Shown here in pieces: positions 44,831 through 56,757 of a DNA stretch of 64,000 nt. Source of the DNA: Siphonodentalium dalli. Taxonomy: Eukaryota; Mollusca; Scaphopoda; Gadilida; Siphonodentaliidae. The DNA lies in the NCBI GenBank assembly GCA_032622095.1, contig CP136064.1, positions 127,647,605-127,711,604 of the forward strand, written 5' to 3'. The notes under the pieces were generated by a model. The model did no database searches. It saw only the letters and a list, made by a program, of their open reading frames with translations, and had not been told where the DNA came from. The number at the start of each line of letters is the position of its first letter. The first letter of the stretch is position 1. Position numbers and translations under genes: made by a program.

Positions 44831-45251
44831 AATGAAATTGTTAATGACACTGTAGATCAACTTGGAGAGGGTCTAATGTTAAATCTTACAGTTAATGGAG
44901 TGATAAGCTATGCGGAAAGTTGGAATGTCAATGTAATACTAGATGTCAACATGAAGAGATATATGAAGTTTGTGGTTTCAGCAAGTATATAACAGGCATG
45001 TTTTTAATGACATAGGAAAAATTTGATCGCGCCCATCTGGTGGTCATCCATTTAAAGTTTGGTGATGATCGGATGAGGGATGTGGTATGTAGGGTGTGAC
45101 AAAGGATTATAGTAATGCAAAGAGTTAGTTCCAAGATGACTGCCAGCGGCCATGTTTTTTAACAGAATTCAGAACAAATGGTAAGCTCCCAGTTTGGTGA
45201 CGATTGGATGAGGGATGTGGCCTCTAGGGTGTCCAAAAGGAAATAGCTCTA
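44831..45251 (+). mobile_element. Helentron-like element fragment, copy G3
   Basis: Starts like G1 and G2 (TTAATGACACTGTAGATCAA) and holds about two diverged satellite units with CAAGATGACTGCCAGCGGCC, ending near the AATAGCTC word. It is either an old copy with a minimal array or a member of a sister subfamily. Confidence 0.65.
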
Positions 45252-45420
45252 TTTACAATGTCATCCCAAGAAGTACAACTATAAAACTATAGCTCATATT
45301 AACAGTATGGACATCAGACTTGGTCCAACTTTTTGTGGTTTTAGAAAGTTGTGTTTAAATAAGATTTAAAAACCCCTGCCAACAATTAAAATGGGTTTAC
45401 ATCAAAGGCTAAGGGATTCA

Positions 45421-45733
45421 TTAACCTCTTCACTGCTGAGTGACATGATGGCGTCGTGTTAAGGGCTGTTGAAGTTCTGACCATTTTCTAGTGCAAAAAT
45501 ATAACGGGAATATCAAAAAAACATTAACACTGACCCCGTAGAATGGCTTTTATCATGGAACATAATACACCATTTCAAATGTTGATATATAATTTGTTCC
45601 AACATACCAATTTCTTAGTTCCGGTTATGAATAATGAGTAACCCCTAGTATGCTGAAGTATGTCCGTACTCAGTAAGGACTTATAGCACACAGAGCGACA
45701 TTTTACTTATAGCAGCCAAGACTTAAAGGTTAA
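45421..45733 (-). mobile_element. Family A MITE, copy 2
   Basis: TTAACCTCTTCACTGCTGAG at 45421, TTAA at 45730-45733 (313 bp), inverted relative to copy 1. Shared blocks include ATATAACGGGAATATC and TAGTTCCGGTTATGAATAAT. Confidence 0.8.
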
Positions 45734-45839
45734 TTAGCTCATTGACACAAAAAGCCCATAATCCTGTATATACATATATATACCATGTTTCGTTGGTGCG
45801 GACGGGACAAGCTGATTCCTATATACCCACCCCCATAAC

Positions 45840-46002
45840 TTTTGTGGGGGGGGGTATAATGATAAAAGTGTAGAAGAATTCATATTCATTGGTGCGAAAT
45901 GTTTAGATTGTAAGTTCTTATTAAGAATTATTATATATCTGAACGTTTCCTAACAGAACTACCTGTCAATGAGTATTTAGCATAGAAAGAGTTATGGGTT
46001 AA
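45840..46002 (+). mobile_element. Family H MITE, copy 6 (partial)
   Basis: A nine-G tract (45846-45854), GATAAAAGTGTAGAAGAATT, CTGAACGTTTCCTAACAGAA and CAATGAGTATTTAGCATAGA, ending GGGTTAA. The left end is not resolved; the sequence before the G tract could belong to it. Confidence 0.6.
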
Positions 46003-46519
46003 AGTTACTCAAGAATGCAGAATGAGACATTCCTTGCCACAATGCTGATCAGCAAAAAAGTAAGGACTTCAAATTGAGATAGAAGATAAACGTCCACTTA
46101 ATACGCCTATTTTTGTGTGACATATTTGACCAATATGCACTTTAAATGCATTCTTTGTGACATGTTTGCACAATACAAAATTATTCACAATGGCACCAAT
46201 TTGCTCAATGGGAACCAAAGAAATTTGCATATATAGATCTGGTTAAATTAGCGAAGGCAATGGGGAATACTGGGTACTGTTTGTGACTATTTAAATAAAC
46301 CTCTCATTATGCTATAGTACTGGAGTTCAATCATGGCAGGGTATGAATACACATAGCATACCTAGCTTTGCACTAGTAAACATACTCACATTTCAATTGG
46401 TGATAGGAAGAACCAAGCTATAGATACTACTACAGTTAAAGGTACACATAATGTGCAAGTTCCCTGTTATTAATATGTTATATAGATCCATTATATACAT
46501 CTTTTGTTGATGATCTGTA
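46003..46519. other. Unassigned sequence
   Basis: Nothing supportable was seen. Confidence 0.4.
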
Positions 46520-46696
46520 GCATAAATTGAGAGTAATCAATTGGTTCCGAGAATTACGTTAAATAGTTCATGAGAGGCCAGAGACGTCGGTAAGAAACGA
46601 GTGCTCGTTAGCAGACGAGTTTCTTACCTAAACGCCTCTTTCCTCAAGTGAATTCAACGTAATTCTCAGAACAAATTGATTACTCTATTTATGATT
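46520..46696. repeat. Palindrome O
   Basis: The arms share AGAGTAATCAATT, GAGAATTACGTT and GGTAAGAAACGAGT with their complements around a GCTCGTTAGC tip; about 177 bp, imperfect. Confidence 0.75.
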
Positions 46697-47866
46697 AAAA
46701 CACCCTGAATTAATTATGCATGAAAGTCCTGACGTGGAGAATGATCAATCATCGAAAATTCAGTCTAGATCAGTAAACGACGAAACGTTCAATGATGTCA
46801 TGAGAAATGACATCATTCACCATTGACATTACCATTTTTAATTAACGGCTTTTTCAATGGAAATCGCGCATAGGAGTGTAATAAAATAGATGTTAATTTG
46901 CACCATGTGTGCTAGCTTGCACACCCCAGGGTGTCAACTTGGGCAGAACAAATTCCAAATGTTAAATCAATTGTAAGGAAATATGACATTCCAATGAAAG
47001 CACTAATTATTAGTGATGGTGAATATCCATTGAGATCATATAAACCATGTCAGCGATTGTCAGACAAGACAACAAAAAAACAACTTTTATAGATAAACAA
47101 AGAACTCAAGAACAGAAAATGTGAACATTATTTGCGGCCTCTTGTGAAAACACTCAATGGCCAAATTTAATTCAGATCCAATATTTTATTTTAAACCCAT
47201 GACAGAGATATATGCCTGGACAGACGACTTCCAGATTGTAAAAGTCAATCCAGTATACCTCCATTTACTTCTAAAGGTGGGTGCATAAAAAAATTTGCAT
47301 TCCACCAAGATACCGAACATCTGTGCCAGGTCTAGCTGGAAGCGTACTCACAATGATAGAAAACCATTCACATGACTTTCTCCCTTTTATTCATATTATT
47401 AAAATGCAATATGCTGTGTTGAATTTTGCTTTCCAGATACTTTGATCAGTCAAACAAAAACAAATGTGTGTCTGTTCACATATAACAACCGATGTTTGAA
47501 ACAGCAACAACAACAAGAACAACAACAAGAAATTGAAATTCCTCTATGGAAATGAACTGAAGGCACAGTCATTTTAGACAAAAGTTTCAGCAGTAAACCA
47601 TCAACATTGTTATAGCATTACATTAATTCATCTAAACATTGTCCATGTTTCGGACTTGCGCCTTACCAATGTTGGGGCTTTTCATCACCCTAGCTCAAAA
47701 AGTAAAACGGTATTAGTCTAAAAATATTTTTTGACATACAAGGGTACCATCCTGAGAATGTACTGTATGACTATACACCATGAAAGTATAAATTGGTCAC
47801 TGTCATCATAATATTTAATTCACTTGATCATCTGTTGTAAAGCCAGATATATACACCCCAAGTCAA
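46697..47866. other. Unassigned, with a dispersed repeat fragment
   Basis: 47098-47180 (ACTCAAGAACAGAAAATG and following) resembles 36160-36230. An AAC-rich microsatellite lies at about 47504-47530. No gene is supported. Confidence 0.4.
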
Positions 47867-48315
47867 GTGGTCCTGCTAATTTGTTATGATGTTGAGAGTC
47901 CTGGTAAATTGCTATGATGCTGGTAGGGAAAACTGATGCTGTTATGAAAGAGTATCATTATTTTTTCTTAAGTTATAATTTTTGCGGTGTTTGGCTAAAC
48001 CGAGTGATTTTGAAAAAAAGCCAGCACCTGTGTAAAACATTGAAGAACAGATTTATTTTTGAAAAATTTAATAACAGCGGCGCTGGTGTTTGCAAAACGA
48101 CAACTAATACAACCAGTATTAAAATATATCACAAAATATGTGTTTTGTTTGATACACAAAATGGCTTTTTCTGATATGTTCAGATTATCTGAAAACCAGG
48201 AAAAAGACAACTTAAGTAAAAATAATGGTACTTTTCTTAACAGCATTAGTTTGCCCTAATAGCATCATAGCAATTTAGCAGGACCCACCAGCATCATAGC
48301 ACATTAGCAGGACCA
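47867..48315. mobile_element. Element U with composite inverted ends
   Basis: Each end carries two tandem versions of a block built on GTCCTGCTAATTTGCTATGA followed by TGCTGGT. The left (47867-47935) and right (48245-48315) ends are inverted to each other over about 65 bp. The 310-bp interior has overlapping ORFs on both strands (86, 83 and 66 codons), none recognisable. No target duplication is obvious. Confidence 0.72.
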
Positions 48316-48437
48316 CATAACCAGGGGTGATATATCCATGTAATAGTTGTCAAGACTCTTCGAGTGGACATTGTCATCATTTCAAATTCACTTCTCATTC
48401 AAAAGATTGTGTATATTAAAACCTACATGGTCAGCAA

Positions 48438-48682
48438 ATTTATCGCTTTCTATACGAATGGATTTTTCCGACCAGTTATAAAAGTATAGATTGGAATGGT
48501 CTATTATTCAATTGGATGGGTGTTCAGTGAACACAAGCAGATGACAATCTCGACAGAAAAACAGATAATACAAGAGCAGAATGGTTCATATTAATTTGTG
48601 GGAAATGTTCAGATAATAAGTTTGTTGAACTTATTATCTAAACATTTCCTTTGGGAACTATAAAAAGGGTCAAACAATAATA
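48438..48682 (+). mobile_element. Family H MITE, copy 4
   Basis: Eroded ends (ATCGCTTTCTATACGAATGG on the left, AACTATAAAAAGGGTCAA on the right). Near the right is a tight hairpin, TTCAGATAATAAGTTTGTTG pairing with AACTTATTATCTAAAC. Confidence 0.7.
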
Positions 48683-49234
48683 TTCACAAAGCTCATGTGT
48701 TAATAACACTATTAAAGTCCTGTTCATTGATTGGTCAATGGCTCATGTGTGTTGTACCCAAATAAAACATACCATAACACAAACCAACGTCACATCTAAA
48801 TGACAAAGTTGTTGAGAGATTGGGAGTTGGGAGATTAACCATATGGGCACATTTGTTAAGTGTGTGTTCCATAGACTAATCTATCGATAACTTGCAAGGA
48901 TAATATTGGGCTGACTTGCAGTGCTGCATGGAATATTCTCCATACCGCAGACAGTTAAAAATGGATAACTCAACTGATTTTATAGAAATTAATAAAAAGG
49001 AAAGAAGCTATATAAATATAAGAAATGAATTTATTGAGGGATTGAAATTTCATTCAAAGAGTTTTTCAACTGACTCGACACCATCATACCAAGTATATAG
49101 TCACAATTTCCTGAGCCAATATGTAGCTAAACAAGGCAATGAAGAAGGAAAATTACTTCCAATATAAGCATAGGAATCACAAATATCTCCAAAAATTGGC
49201 TGCTATACGTCTGTATACAGAGTACATAAGTAAA
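48683..49234. other. Unassigned sequence
   Basis: An 83-codon ORF at 48916-49167 is AT-rich and motif-free; not called. Confidence 0.35.
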
Positions 49235-49533
49235 ATGTCATGCTGGGTGTTATATGTCCACAATGACTAAGGTCCTATTTCAGCACACTAGCAGTTGACC
49301 AATATTGATAACTGGAACTCAGTCTTTGGTGCATTGGAAGTTGGGAACCATTGTATCTCGAAGTTTGAATCAGTGTATATGAAGTTCCAGGATTGTGAAT
49401 AATAATAGCCTTTCAACGAATTCAGTTTAGGGGTTTCATGATATTCCTGTTATATTTTCCCACTGATTAAAAAATGGACATATTGAATGTTAAAGGCCCA
49501 GCACATGGTGTCATTTAGCAGTGAAGAGTTCAA
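49235..49533 (+). mobile_element. Family A MITE, copy 3 (left end missing)
   Basis: GATAACTGGAACTCAGTC, AATAATAGCCTTTCAACG, GATATTCCTGTTATATTT and the right end GTCATTTAGCAGTGAAGAG match copy 1; the terminal TTAA is degraded. Confidence 0.72.
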
Positions 49534-49802
49534 AATAATCTAATGATAATAGGTATATTAATAAACATAATTATAACAAAATCTCTTTCATATTTACTAC
49601 TAAATGGGCAATGAAAGTTTTTTTAAAATTATCTTTACAATTTATAGTTTGTGTATTGACATTTAGGGCACCATCCTAGAAGTTAAAACCTGGGAGGACC
49701 AGAAACCTTGTTTGAAAGTAATAACTGGGGTGCAAATTTCACATGAAAGAGTTATGTGGTGCAATATCTCATTGTTTTCAGGTGGCAGAAAAGTATAAAT
49801 AA

Positions 49803-49862
49803 TATATTCAAAAATGCGAGATTGATCCTCCAGGGATCATCCTCGCATTTTTGAATTTATTA
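49803..49862. repeat. Short hairpin
   Basis: ATTCAAAAATGCGAG pairs with CTCGCATTTTTGAAT around an inner GATCCTCCAGGGATC hairpin. It could be a MITE remnant. Confidence 0.7.
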
Positions 49863-51496
49863 ACTCACAACTCAATCACAGGCAATATGGCCACGAGCAT
49901 CTCTCTCATCAGTGTCACACCCGTTGATGTCAACTTCCCCACACCCAACGTGTCCCTCACTATAGTATTCCATGAAGACAACTTGCAAAGGGAAACAAAA
50001 CGCACATGCACAAATCTGGAACAATAAACCTCAGCACAGCACCTCAGCGCGCAAATAAAGAGAGAGATAGCGCGGATATTCATTCTCCACGCACCCTACC
50101 ACTAGTAGGCACTAACAAGAAGGACTTTAATTAGTCGCCTCCAATATATAAATAATATATATGTATTAAGGTTTCAAAACCTCTAGGTCACAACAAATTA
50201 CAAACTCTAATTTAACACAGTCAGTATTTCACTTTCTTCCACTGAAAACTAATAACATTTAATATAGACCTACATACAACACACAAAACTAACATGTGAC
50301 ATATAATATAGATCTATATACATGTACATCACACAATGCCAATTATTTCATTGCAAAATTAACAAAATAGGTAAAAAATATTTGGGATAATAATTATAAC
50401 CTACATGTTTACCATCCATGTATGATGAATATGGATAGAAAAATTAATGTCAAATAATTAAGATAAGTGTCTTTCAGGTAGCAAATCTTACTCCAATTTC
50501 AAGTGTTATTTTACACACTAGAATTATTAAAGAAGTAATAAACGTTTTTTGGAGCCCGAATACATATATAACAAAGTTGTCACTTACCTTCAGAGAAAAA
50601 ACTCCAAGTTGAATGTAAATCAAACAAAGTCCATTATATGAAGTCTATGCACACCTAAAGACTACCTACACACTAATTGAATATGTGGTGTGATAGAAGA
50701 GATGGTAGGCAATACTGTTGTTATGTCACACGTCATAAGTCAACGAAAGCTCGCTGATTTGCATTGACCACTAACTACCATTGAGACACACAGGCGACCT
50801 ATCTTATTAGATTTAACCAATACTGTGGTCCTGTGGTTATACCTATGGTTGTAATCACTAGGCCCTTATGATATCAGCGGTGTCACATTTTGTTGGTGGC
50901 TAACCTGATGACCTGACTGCTGAACTTACTGTGAAAATCAACAGAAGACTTCAAAACAAATTCATTGAACTTTTTGAAGACCAATATGCCAACGTAAGAA
51001 CTAGATGAACTAGAAGTCTATAGATATCCATCTTGAAAACTGTGAAACTATCATTGCAAAATGAAATTTGTCATTTAACAGCCATGCTCAGGTTTTCTAC
51101 TAGAATCAAAAGTTAAATATATCCTCTATAAAGAGCTGCATACATAAATATTTCATCATTGCTGATATATAAACTTCACAAATATGTCTAGTTTTTCTGG
51201 TATAGAAAATGTATGATGTGCATGGTACAAATTTATCACACTGCAATGGACGTATTGAGGTAAAATTAAAGTATTTATACTTAAAAATAGCTCAATTGGA
51301 ACATAAACTCAGGAATTTTAAATCAGACAACACAAATATCATCAGCGGGCTTCTAGAATACTGTACATGTATATAGCATTTTGGTGCGAAAGCACTTTTT
51401 TGCATATTTAGACTCTACAGGTTTGTTTTAATACATAAGTTCCTCAGATAACTTGTCAATTATTCAAGTATAAAAGCCATTTTCGAGAAAAAAAGA
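49863..51496. other. Long unassigned stretch
   Basis: AT-rich, no repeat ends and no convincing ORF. Confidence 0.4.
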
Positions 51497-51814
51497 TTGT
51501 GTTCTAAAATGCCGTATCTGGGGTTCCCGCTATTTTTTTTTAATTCTAAAAAGTTTCATTTCTATTTTAATTCTAATTGGATTGTTTTGAAGAGGTATGG
51601 CCAAAGGGCGTTTCCTCCTAATATCATGAAATTGAGACTATTAATTAAAGCCGCGGAAATCATTGAAACTAAATGCCGTATCTCACAGCTTCAACCCTAC
51701 CATTTGAAAAGCCGCCCCTCTAGCGATAAGGCTGCTCTCTGGCATACAAGGGCACTTATCTGGCTAAAACGTGGTTTGTTTCACAAAATAAAAAGAGAAT
51801 GCATGTACAGGTAG
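51497..51814 (+). CDS. Weak candidate ORF (105 codons), unknown
   Basis: ATG to TAG. The second half has an Arg/Lys/Leu-rich, helix-like composition and somewhat higher GC than its surroundings (51590-51800). No motif, partner exon or homologous copy was seen in the window, so chance cannot be excluded. Confidence 0.15.
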   Translation: MCSKMPYLGFPLFFFNSKKFHFYFNSNWIVLKRYGQRAFPPNIMKLRLLIKAAEIIETKCRISQLQPYHLKSRPSSDKAALWHTRALIWLKRGLFHKIKRECMYR

Positions 51815-52729
51815 GAATACTTATTTACGCATTCACCCTGTGCTGCGATCATCACCGGACTGTGCATATGAGAAACAGAAATAGCTTCCAAATAAAAAAA
51901 TATGGTTCATAAGGTGAGTGGGTGTGCCCTTCTAATGCCCATCGCCAGTTTGAAATCCCTGTTTCTCTGATACAACTCACATTTTTAACATCATTGGAGA
52001 TAAATGCTTCAAAAGCACAATTTCATTTTAAGCAACCACAAATCTCATTTTAATTAATGAAAACTATCCAATTCCTGATGTTGCTTTGTAACAAATTTGT
52101 AAATAATAGCAACATAGCTAGGTGGCGCTGTCATTTTTGCTGCACAGTCACAAATTTACGTTTTTGTTTACTATTTATATAAATAAAAGTACCTAGGGCC
52201 ACAGAGTTCCCCAACATGGTGGCATTTAGAGTGGAGGCTTTATAGAAATATATTATATGGAGTAAATACTTGTGCATTGTCTTATAGCTGAGCTGTATAC
52301 GAATAACCAAATCTGAAAAAACTCTTAAAATTTGAAATATGCCTTCCCATACCCTTCCCCCTCTTTGAAATCATAAGGAATATATATATATTATTATACC
52401 AGTACCAAACTTTAATTCAACAGCATATATAAAGTGAGTAGGGGAAAGTTGAATCTCTTATCTTTGCCCCTATTAAGTCCCTATTGTGTAAATATCAAGC
52501 TATGAGATCCATTCATCTAGTAATTTTGAACAGTATATTTTATATCTATTTTTTTTTTTACTTAATGAATTGAGCAATGAATTGGGGTTCTACCTAAAAA
52601 AAATTTTTTTTATATAAACTGTTTTTTTTTTTAGTTTTATTTTACATAATTTGACCTGGTGGCCCTATTCGAACAAATCTGAATCCAAGTCACCCAGGGA
52701 CCGTCCATACCAATTATAAGTTCATATAG
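51815..52729. other. Unassigned, ending in A/T homopolymer-rich sequence
   Basis: 52540-52650 has several A and T runs. Nothing else was seen. Confidence 0.4.
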
Positions 52730-52939
52730 AGTAATGCCCTAAATAGTCGACTCCTTAACCTCCTTAAGAGTAATAATAGAGTAATGCCCTAAATAGTCGA
52801 CTCCTTAATAACCACAGCAGAATTATGGGTAACTGAGAGCTTTCCGATGAATGGCACCAAGCCATATATCCAACTAAATCCAGAAAAGTTACCCATAATT
52901 CTGCTGTGGTTAAGGAGTCGATTATTTAGGGCTACACTG
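52730..52939 (+). mobile_element. Family F MITE, copy 6 (rearranged)
   Basis: The first segment AGTAATGCCCTAAATAGTCG is duplicated (52730 and 52784). The centre is shortened, and the right arm ends GGGCTACACTGTA instead of GGGCATTACTGTA. Confidence 0.8.
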
Positions 52940-53222
52940 TATGCAGTCAGGCCTTAACCAGTCAAGAGTAAATGCATCGGGCATGCATCCGTTTATTCTT
53001 GTTCTATCCTATATAAACATATATGAATTGTGACATAACCGATATTATAACTGTAATCAAATTGGGGATACCTTTTCGTCAATTGGAAACCTCTATTATA
53101 TATTTGAAACACTTTTAACCCACACTTTTTTCAGCTTCTGATAAACTTGCCCCAAATGCCTGCTGTCCTGGATATAGTTCAACCACACCAGTGTAGAAAT
53201 CCCAGTTTGGATTTTAAGGCTA

Positions 53223-53568
53223 CAGTAATGCCCTAAGTAATCGACTCCTTAACCACAACAGAATTATGGGTAATTTTTCATGATTTAGTCGGAAATATGG
53301 CTTGTTGCCATTCATTGGAAAGCTCTCAGTGAGAGCTTTCCGATGAATGGCAACAAGCCATATTTCCGACTAAAGACTAAACTCTGACAACATAATTATG
53401 GATAATTTTTCTAGATTTAGTCGGAAATATGGCTTGTTGCTTTTTCATCGGAAAGCTCTCAGTGAGAGCTTTCCGATGAATGGCAACAAGCCATATTTCC
53501 AACTAAATCCTGAAAAAGTACCCATAATTCTGCTGTGGTTAAGGAGTCGATTATTTAGAGAATTACTG
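53223..53568 (+). mobile_element. Family F MITE, copy 7 (two hairpins in tandem)
   Basis: 346 bp between TA at 53221-53222 and TA at 53569-53570. It contains two complete palindromic cores (tips near 53326 and 53462), so it is a fused dimer or an insertion of one copy into another. The ORF at 53398 is an artefact. Confidence 0.82.
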
Positions 53569-53570
53569 TA

Positions 53571-54011
53571 TGCTATTCAATACAAGCAGTGTTGACACCA
53601 GGATAGCAACCTAATAATTATCAGTCCAGGTAAATACTATGTCAATACGCTCCATTTGTAAACATTTACCCAAGATAAGAAGATGGCTAATGTTGCTCAA
53701 CACATTCACACCTCCATACAAAATACAAATTTAAAGACATTTTCACTGCACCCACCAATTATGTAGCATTCACTGGCATGTCTCTTGACTTAACACTATT
53801 GTTCAAATAATATTATATAGTGGTCCGTCTGTGTCTAAGGGTAACGTTATTCTTTCCATTAATGATCAGAGGATCTCAATATTTTTCAGAGGAGTACATT
53901 TAACCATAATTCCACATCTTCTCTATCTATTTTCTGTTGAACACATTCAATAATCACCAAAGTAACTCATTTAAAACATGAAGTTTCCTAAAAAATATAA
54001 GGGAAAAATGG
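53571..54011. other. Unassigned sequence
   Basis: Nothing supportable was seen. Confidence 0.4.
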
Positions 54012-54041
54012 CAATGTTGTCGATTACTTAGGGCATTACTG
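54012..54041 (+). mobile_element. Family F right-end fragment, copy 8
   Basis: GTCGATTACTTAGGGCATTA followed by CTGTA, the terminal 30 bp only. Confidence 0.6.
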
Positions 54042-54079
54042 TATTTCAAAACAAAATTGATACCATCACCAGCTGCTAT

Positions 54080-54145
54080 AGGATCATGACATGAATTTCT
54101 ACTCAGGCTATGCCCGTAGCCACAGTAGAGATTCATGACATGATC
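54080..54145. repeat. Short hairpin related to family P
   Basis: ATCATGACATGAATTTCTAC pairs with GTAGAGATTCATGACATGAT, leaving a TATGCCCGTAGCC-type loop that is also present at 40190. Confidence 0.55.
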
Positions 54146-54214
54146 TGCAGCTACTATTATTATTTAAAAAGTTTCTTGATATCACATATTGAAGTATCAA
54201 ACTTTAAGTACTGG

Positions 54215-54357
54215 TGCAGCATTAAAGATCATGTGCCAGTGCATTCTCTTATATACATGTATGCGAGGCTCCCTATGGCAGACTCACAAATATAAGAGAA
54301 TGCTTTGTCACATGGTTTTCGCAAAATTTTTGGAAACTCCAGTAATGAAAGGGTTAG
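54215..54357 (-). mobile_element. Family E MITE, copy 3 (partial)
   Basis: Contains TGCATTCTCTTATATACATG, CGAGGCTCCCTATGGCAGAC and the terminal AGTAATGAAAGGGTTA, which is the complement of the family E left end. The other end is missing. Confidence 0.65.
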
Positions 54358-54750
54358 AGCAATTGCTTCCAATTAAATCATATTATATGATAATTAAATT
54401 ATCTCAAGCAAAACCCTATAGTAATTGTTTGGCATGGCCGGTTGATAAATCATGATATTAACCAGACACAGGGTTAAAAACAAAATATTTTGTTACGTCA
54501 TGCATTTAATAGAGGTCGCTGTCCAATCACATTAAGTGTAGTGTTTGCAACCAGCAAATCAAAATTGCTTATACATATTAAACTCATTTGTTGTTGATTT
54601 GTGGAAGACAGTTTCATTAAATTTGTTGTTTGTTGAACATATTTGTCTCTTCAGCTCCTATACAGTTGTACTCTAATGGGCTCAGATAAAGAATACTGCG
54701 AGATCATATAACAAAACATTTGTTGCATAGTTTTGAGGTTGACATGAGGA
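54358..54750. other. Unassigned sequence
   Basis: Nothing supportable was seen. Confidence 0.4.
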
Positions 54751-55358
54751 TTTATCCACCGCTCACTACCTCTATTGCCTGCATAAAGCCTGTCTAATAA
54801 AAGTGACATTTAATAAGTCAATGTAGCTTTATTAGGTCAACGTAGGTTTATTAGGTTAGTACTACTTTCAAGACGTAATTGAATATGCAAATTGCACAGG
54901 TAACTAGGGATGTCAACCGACCTAAATGACGTCATTGTGATTTTGGGATGTTTTTATCGTCCATAATTCACCGCAATGATAAAAAATTCGCAAACGGATA
55001 TGTGTTTTCGCTCTAAAACATCTATAAACTATCAGTACAAGGCCAGCTTAGAATAACTATAAAAAAAACCCAAAGAACTATTTCACTCTAGTGGCACTCC
55101 AGTTTTAGCACATCATGAATGCTAATTAGTTTCCTGGACCTAATAAATGTAAGGGCATCATCGAAGTAATGAATGTAAAACTGAGGAAAATGACAGAATT
55201 ACTTCACAAAAGGCAAGCTTTGTGTGATGGATAAATAAAATATGTAGCTAATGTTGTCGCTTAAACTGTTTTTGTCTGCTTGGGGGATTTGGCAGCTATT
55301 GGACTCGGCAGAGCCACGCCCAATAAATGCTCAAATTCCCCTCATGGACATAAACAGT
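54751..55358 (+). repeat. Repeat family Q, copy 2, left part
   Basis: Collinear with 35367-35975. It resumes after the 1.06-kb element T at 56416-56443. Confidence 0.82.
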
Positions 55359-56415
55359 TTGAATCTTTCACTGCCAATCGCGACTTGAGTCGAATTATCC
55401 ATACATTGCCGATTGCGACTTGAGTCAAATCTTGACACCTTCGTCCCGTAACATCAGTCCATGGGAAGTAACTCTATATTATTATGTGAAAACAGTGTAC
55501 GTGATGTAATAAATTTTGTAACGAGAAACTCCCAGTTTATTTTTTTATATTTCGGGATATCAGCCATCTTGTTTTGTGATTAAGTGGTCGCGACAGTCTT
55601 CGAAGTGTTTTCCATTCCGCAGAGACCAATATACCTACCTGCATACCAAGTTTCAGGAATATACCTCTGCATATACAAAAGTTATTGCGAAATACCCAAT
55701 AATATATGTATTTAGCAGAAATATACCAACTTGTTTTCGATCTCAATACTAACACCAACTTACATACCAAATTTCGTCAAAATATCTCTGCAGATACAAA
55801 AGTTATTGAGAAATAATGAATTTTTCTTATATTTCAGTGTGGTGGCCATCTTGTTTTGTAATCACGTGGTCACGGTCTCGTGACCCTGGCAGACTGGGAA
55901 GTCTTTTCAATTTCGCAAGTTCAATATCTAACTGTGCACCATTTACAGATACAAAAGTTATATGTATTTAGCAGCAATATTAATATTTTCTTATATTTTG
56001 GGATGGTGGCCATCTTATTTTGTGGTCACATGATCGTGGTCACGTGAAACGTGACACTGGTGGACTCGAACATATTTTCTATTTCCAATACTGATACCTA
56101 TACTTACATACTTTCGTGAAAATATCTCTGCAGATACAAAAGTTATTGAGAAATAGTGAATTTTTCTTATATATTGGGGTGGTGGCCATCTTGTTTGTGG
56201 TCAGGTGATCGCGGTCACGTGACAATGGTGGACTGAGGCATGTTTTTAATTCCTCAGACCAATACCTACATGCGTACCAAGTGTTACACGAAAATAGCTT
56301 GGCAGATACGAAAGTAATTGAGAAATACCCAATCCATATGTATTTAGCAGCAATATGCTATAGTAGCTTGGCAGTAGCAGATATCTGTGGCGCTGCATGG
56401 CAGTGAAAGGGTTAA
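55359..56415 (+). mobile_element. TTAA-targeted element, family T, inserted in repeat Q
   Basis: The left end TTGAATCTTTCACTGCCA (TTAA decayed to TTGA) and the right end TGGCAGTGAAAGGGTTAA (TTAA 56412-56415) are inverted repeats. The uninterrupted copy of the host at about 35976 reads CAGTTTAAGCGATGG, so one TTAA became two. The interior has four diverged tandem units of about 160-280 bp, each with GGTGGCCATCTTGTTTTGTG-like sequence followed by a TCACGTGA-type E-box. No ORF of note is present. Confidence 0.88.
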
Positions 56416-56443
56416 GCGACGACTCTGGCTACATATTCTATAT

Positions 56444-56757
56444 TTATCAACCCTTGGAAGTCAATATTAACTTTCTCGGGTTGATAAATCCTCAGTTTAA
56501 ACCTCGAAACAATGCAACAAATGTATATCATATTACATAACTTGATAATAATATCAGTTCAGTCCCGAACATAGTGGGTTCACAATTCTACTGGAAGCAG
56601 CAATCTGAAGTAGCCGTTGGGTTGATAATAAAAATATATACTAAAGCTCTATGCTTTAAGCGTAATAGTTCAGGTTCAACCTCAGAATTAAAATGTGTAC
56701 AACAGTTAGGAGGAGAAATACTAGGCAACATATTTCTGACCGTATATGTCTATATAT
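56444..56757. other. Unassigned sequence with a small hairpin
   Basis: TATTTATCAACCC and GGGTTGATAAATC (56440-56490) form a short stem. The 76-codon ORF at 56574 runs into element E4 and is not supported. Confidence 0.35.

Noticed and set aside
48916-49167. 83-codon ORF considered as a 3' exon
   Set aside because: AT-biased codons and no convincing acceptor or family motif.
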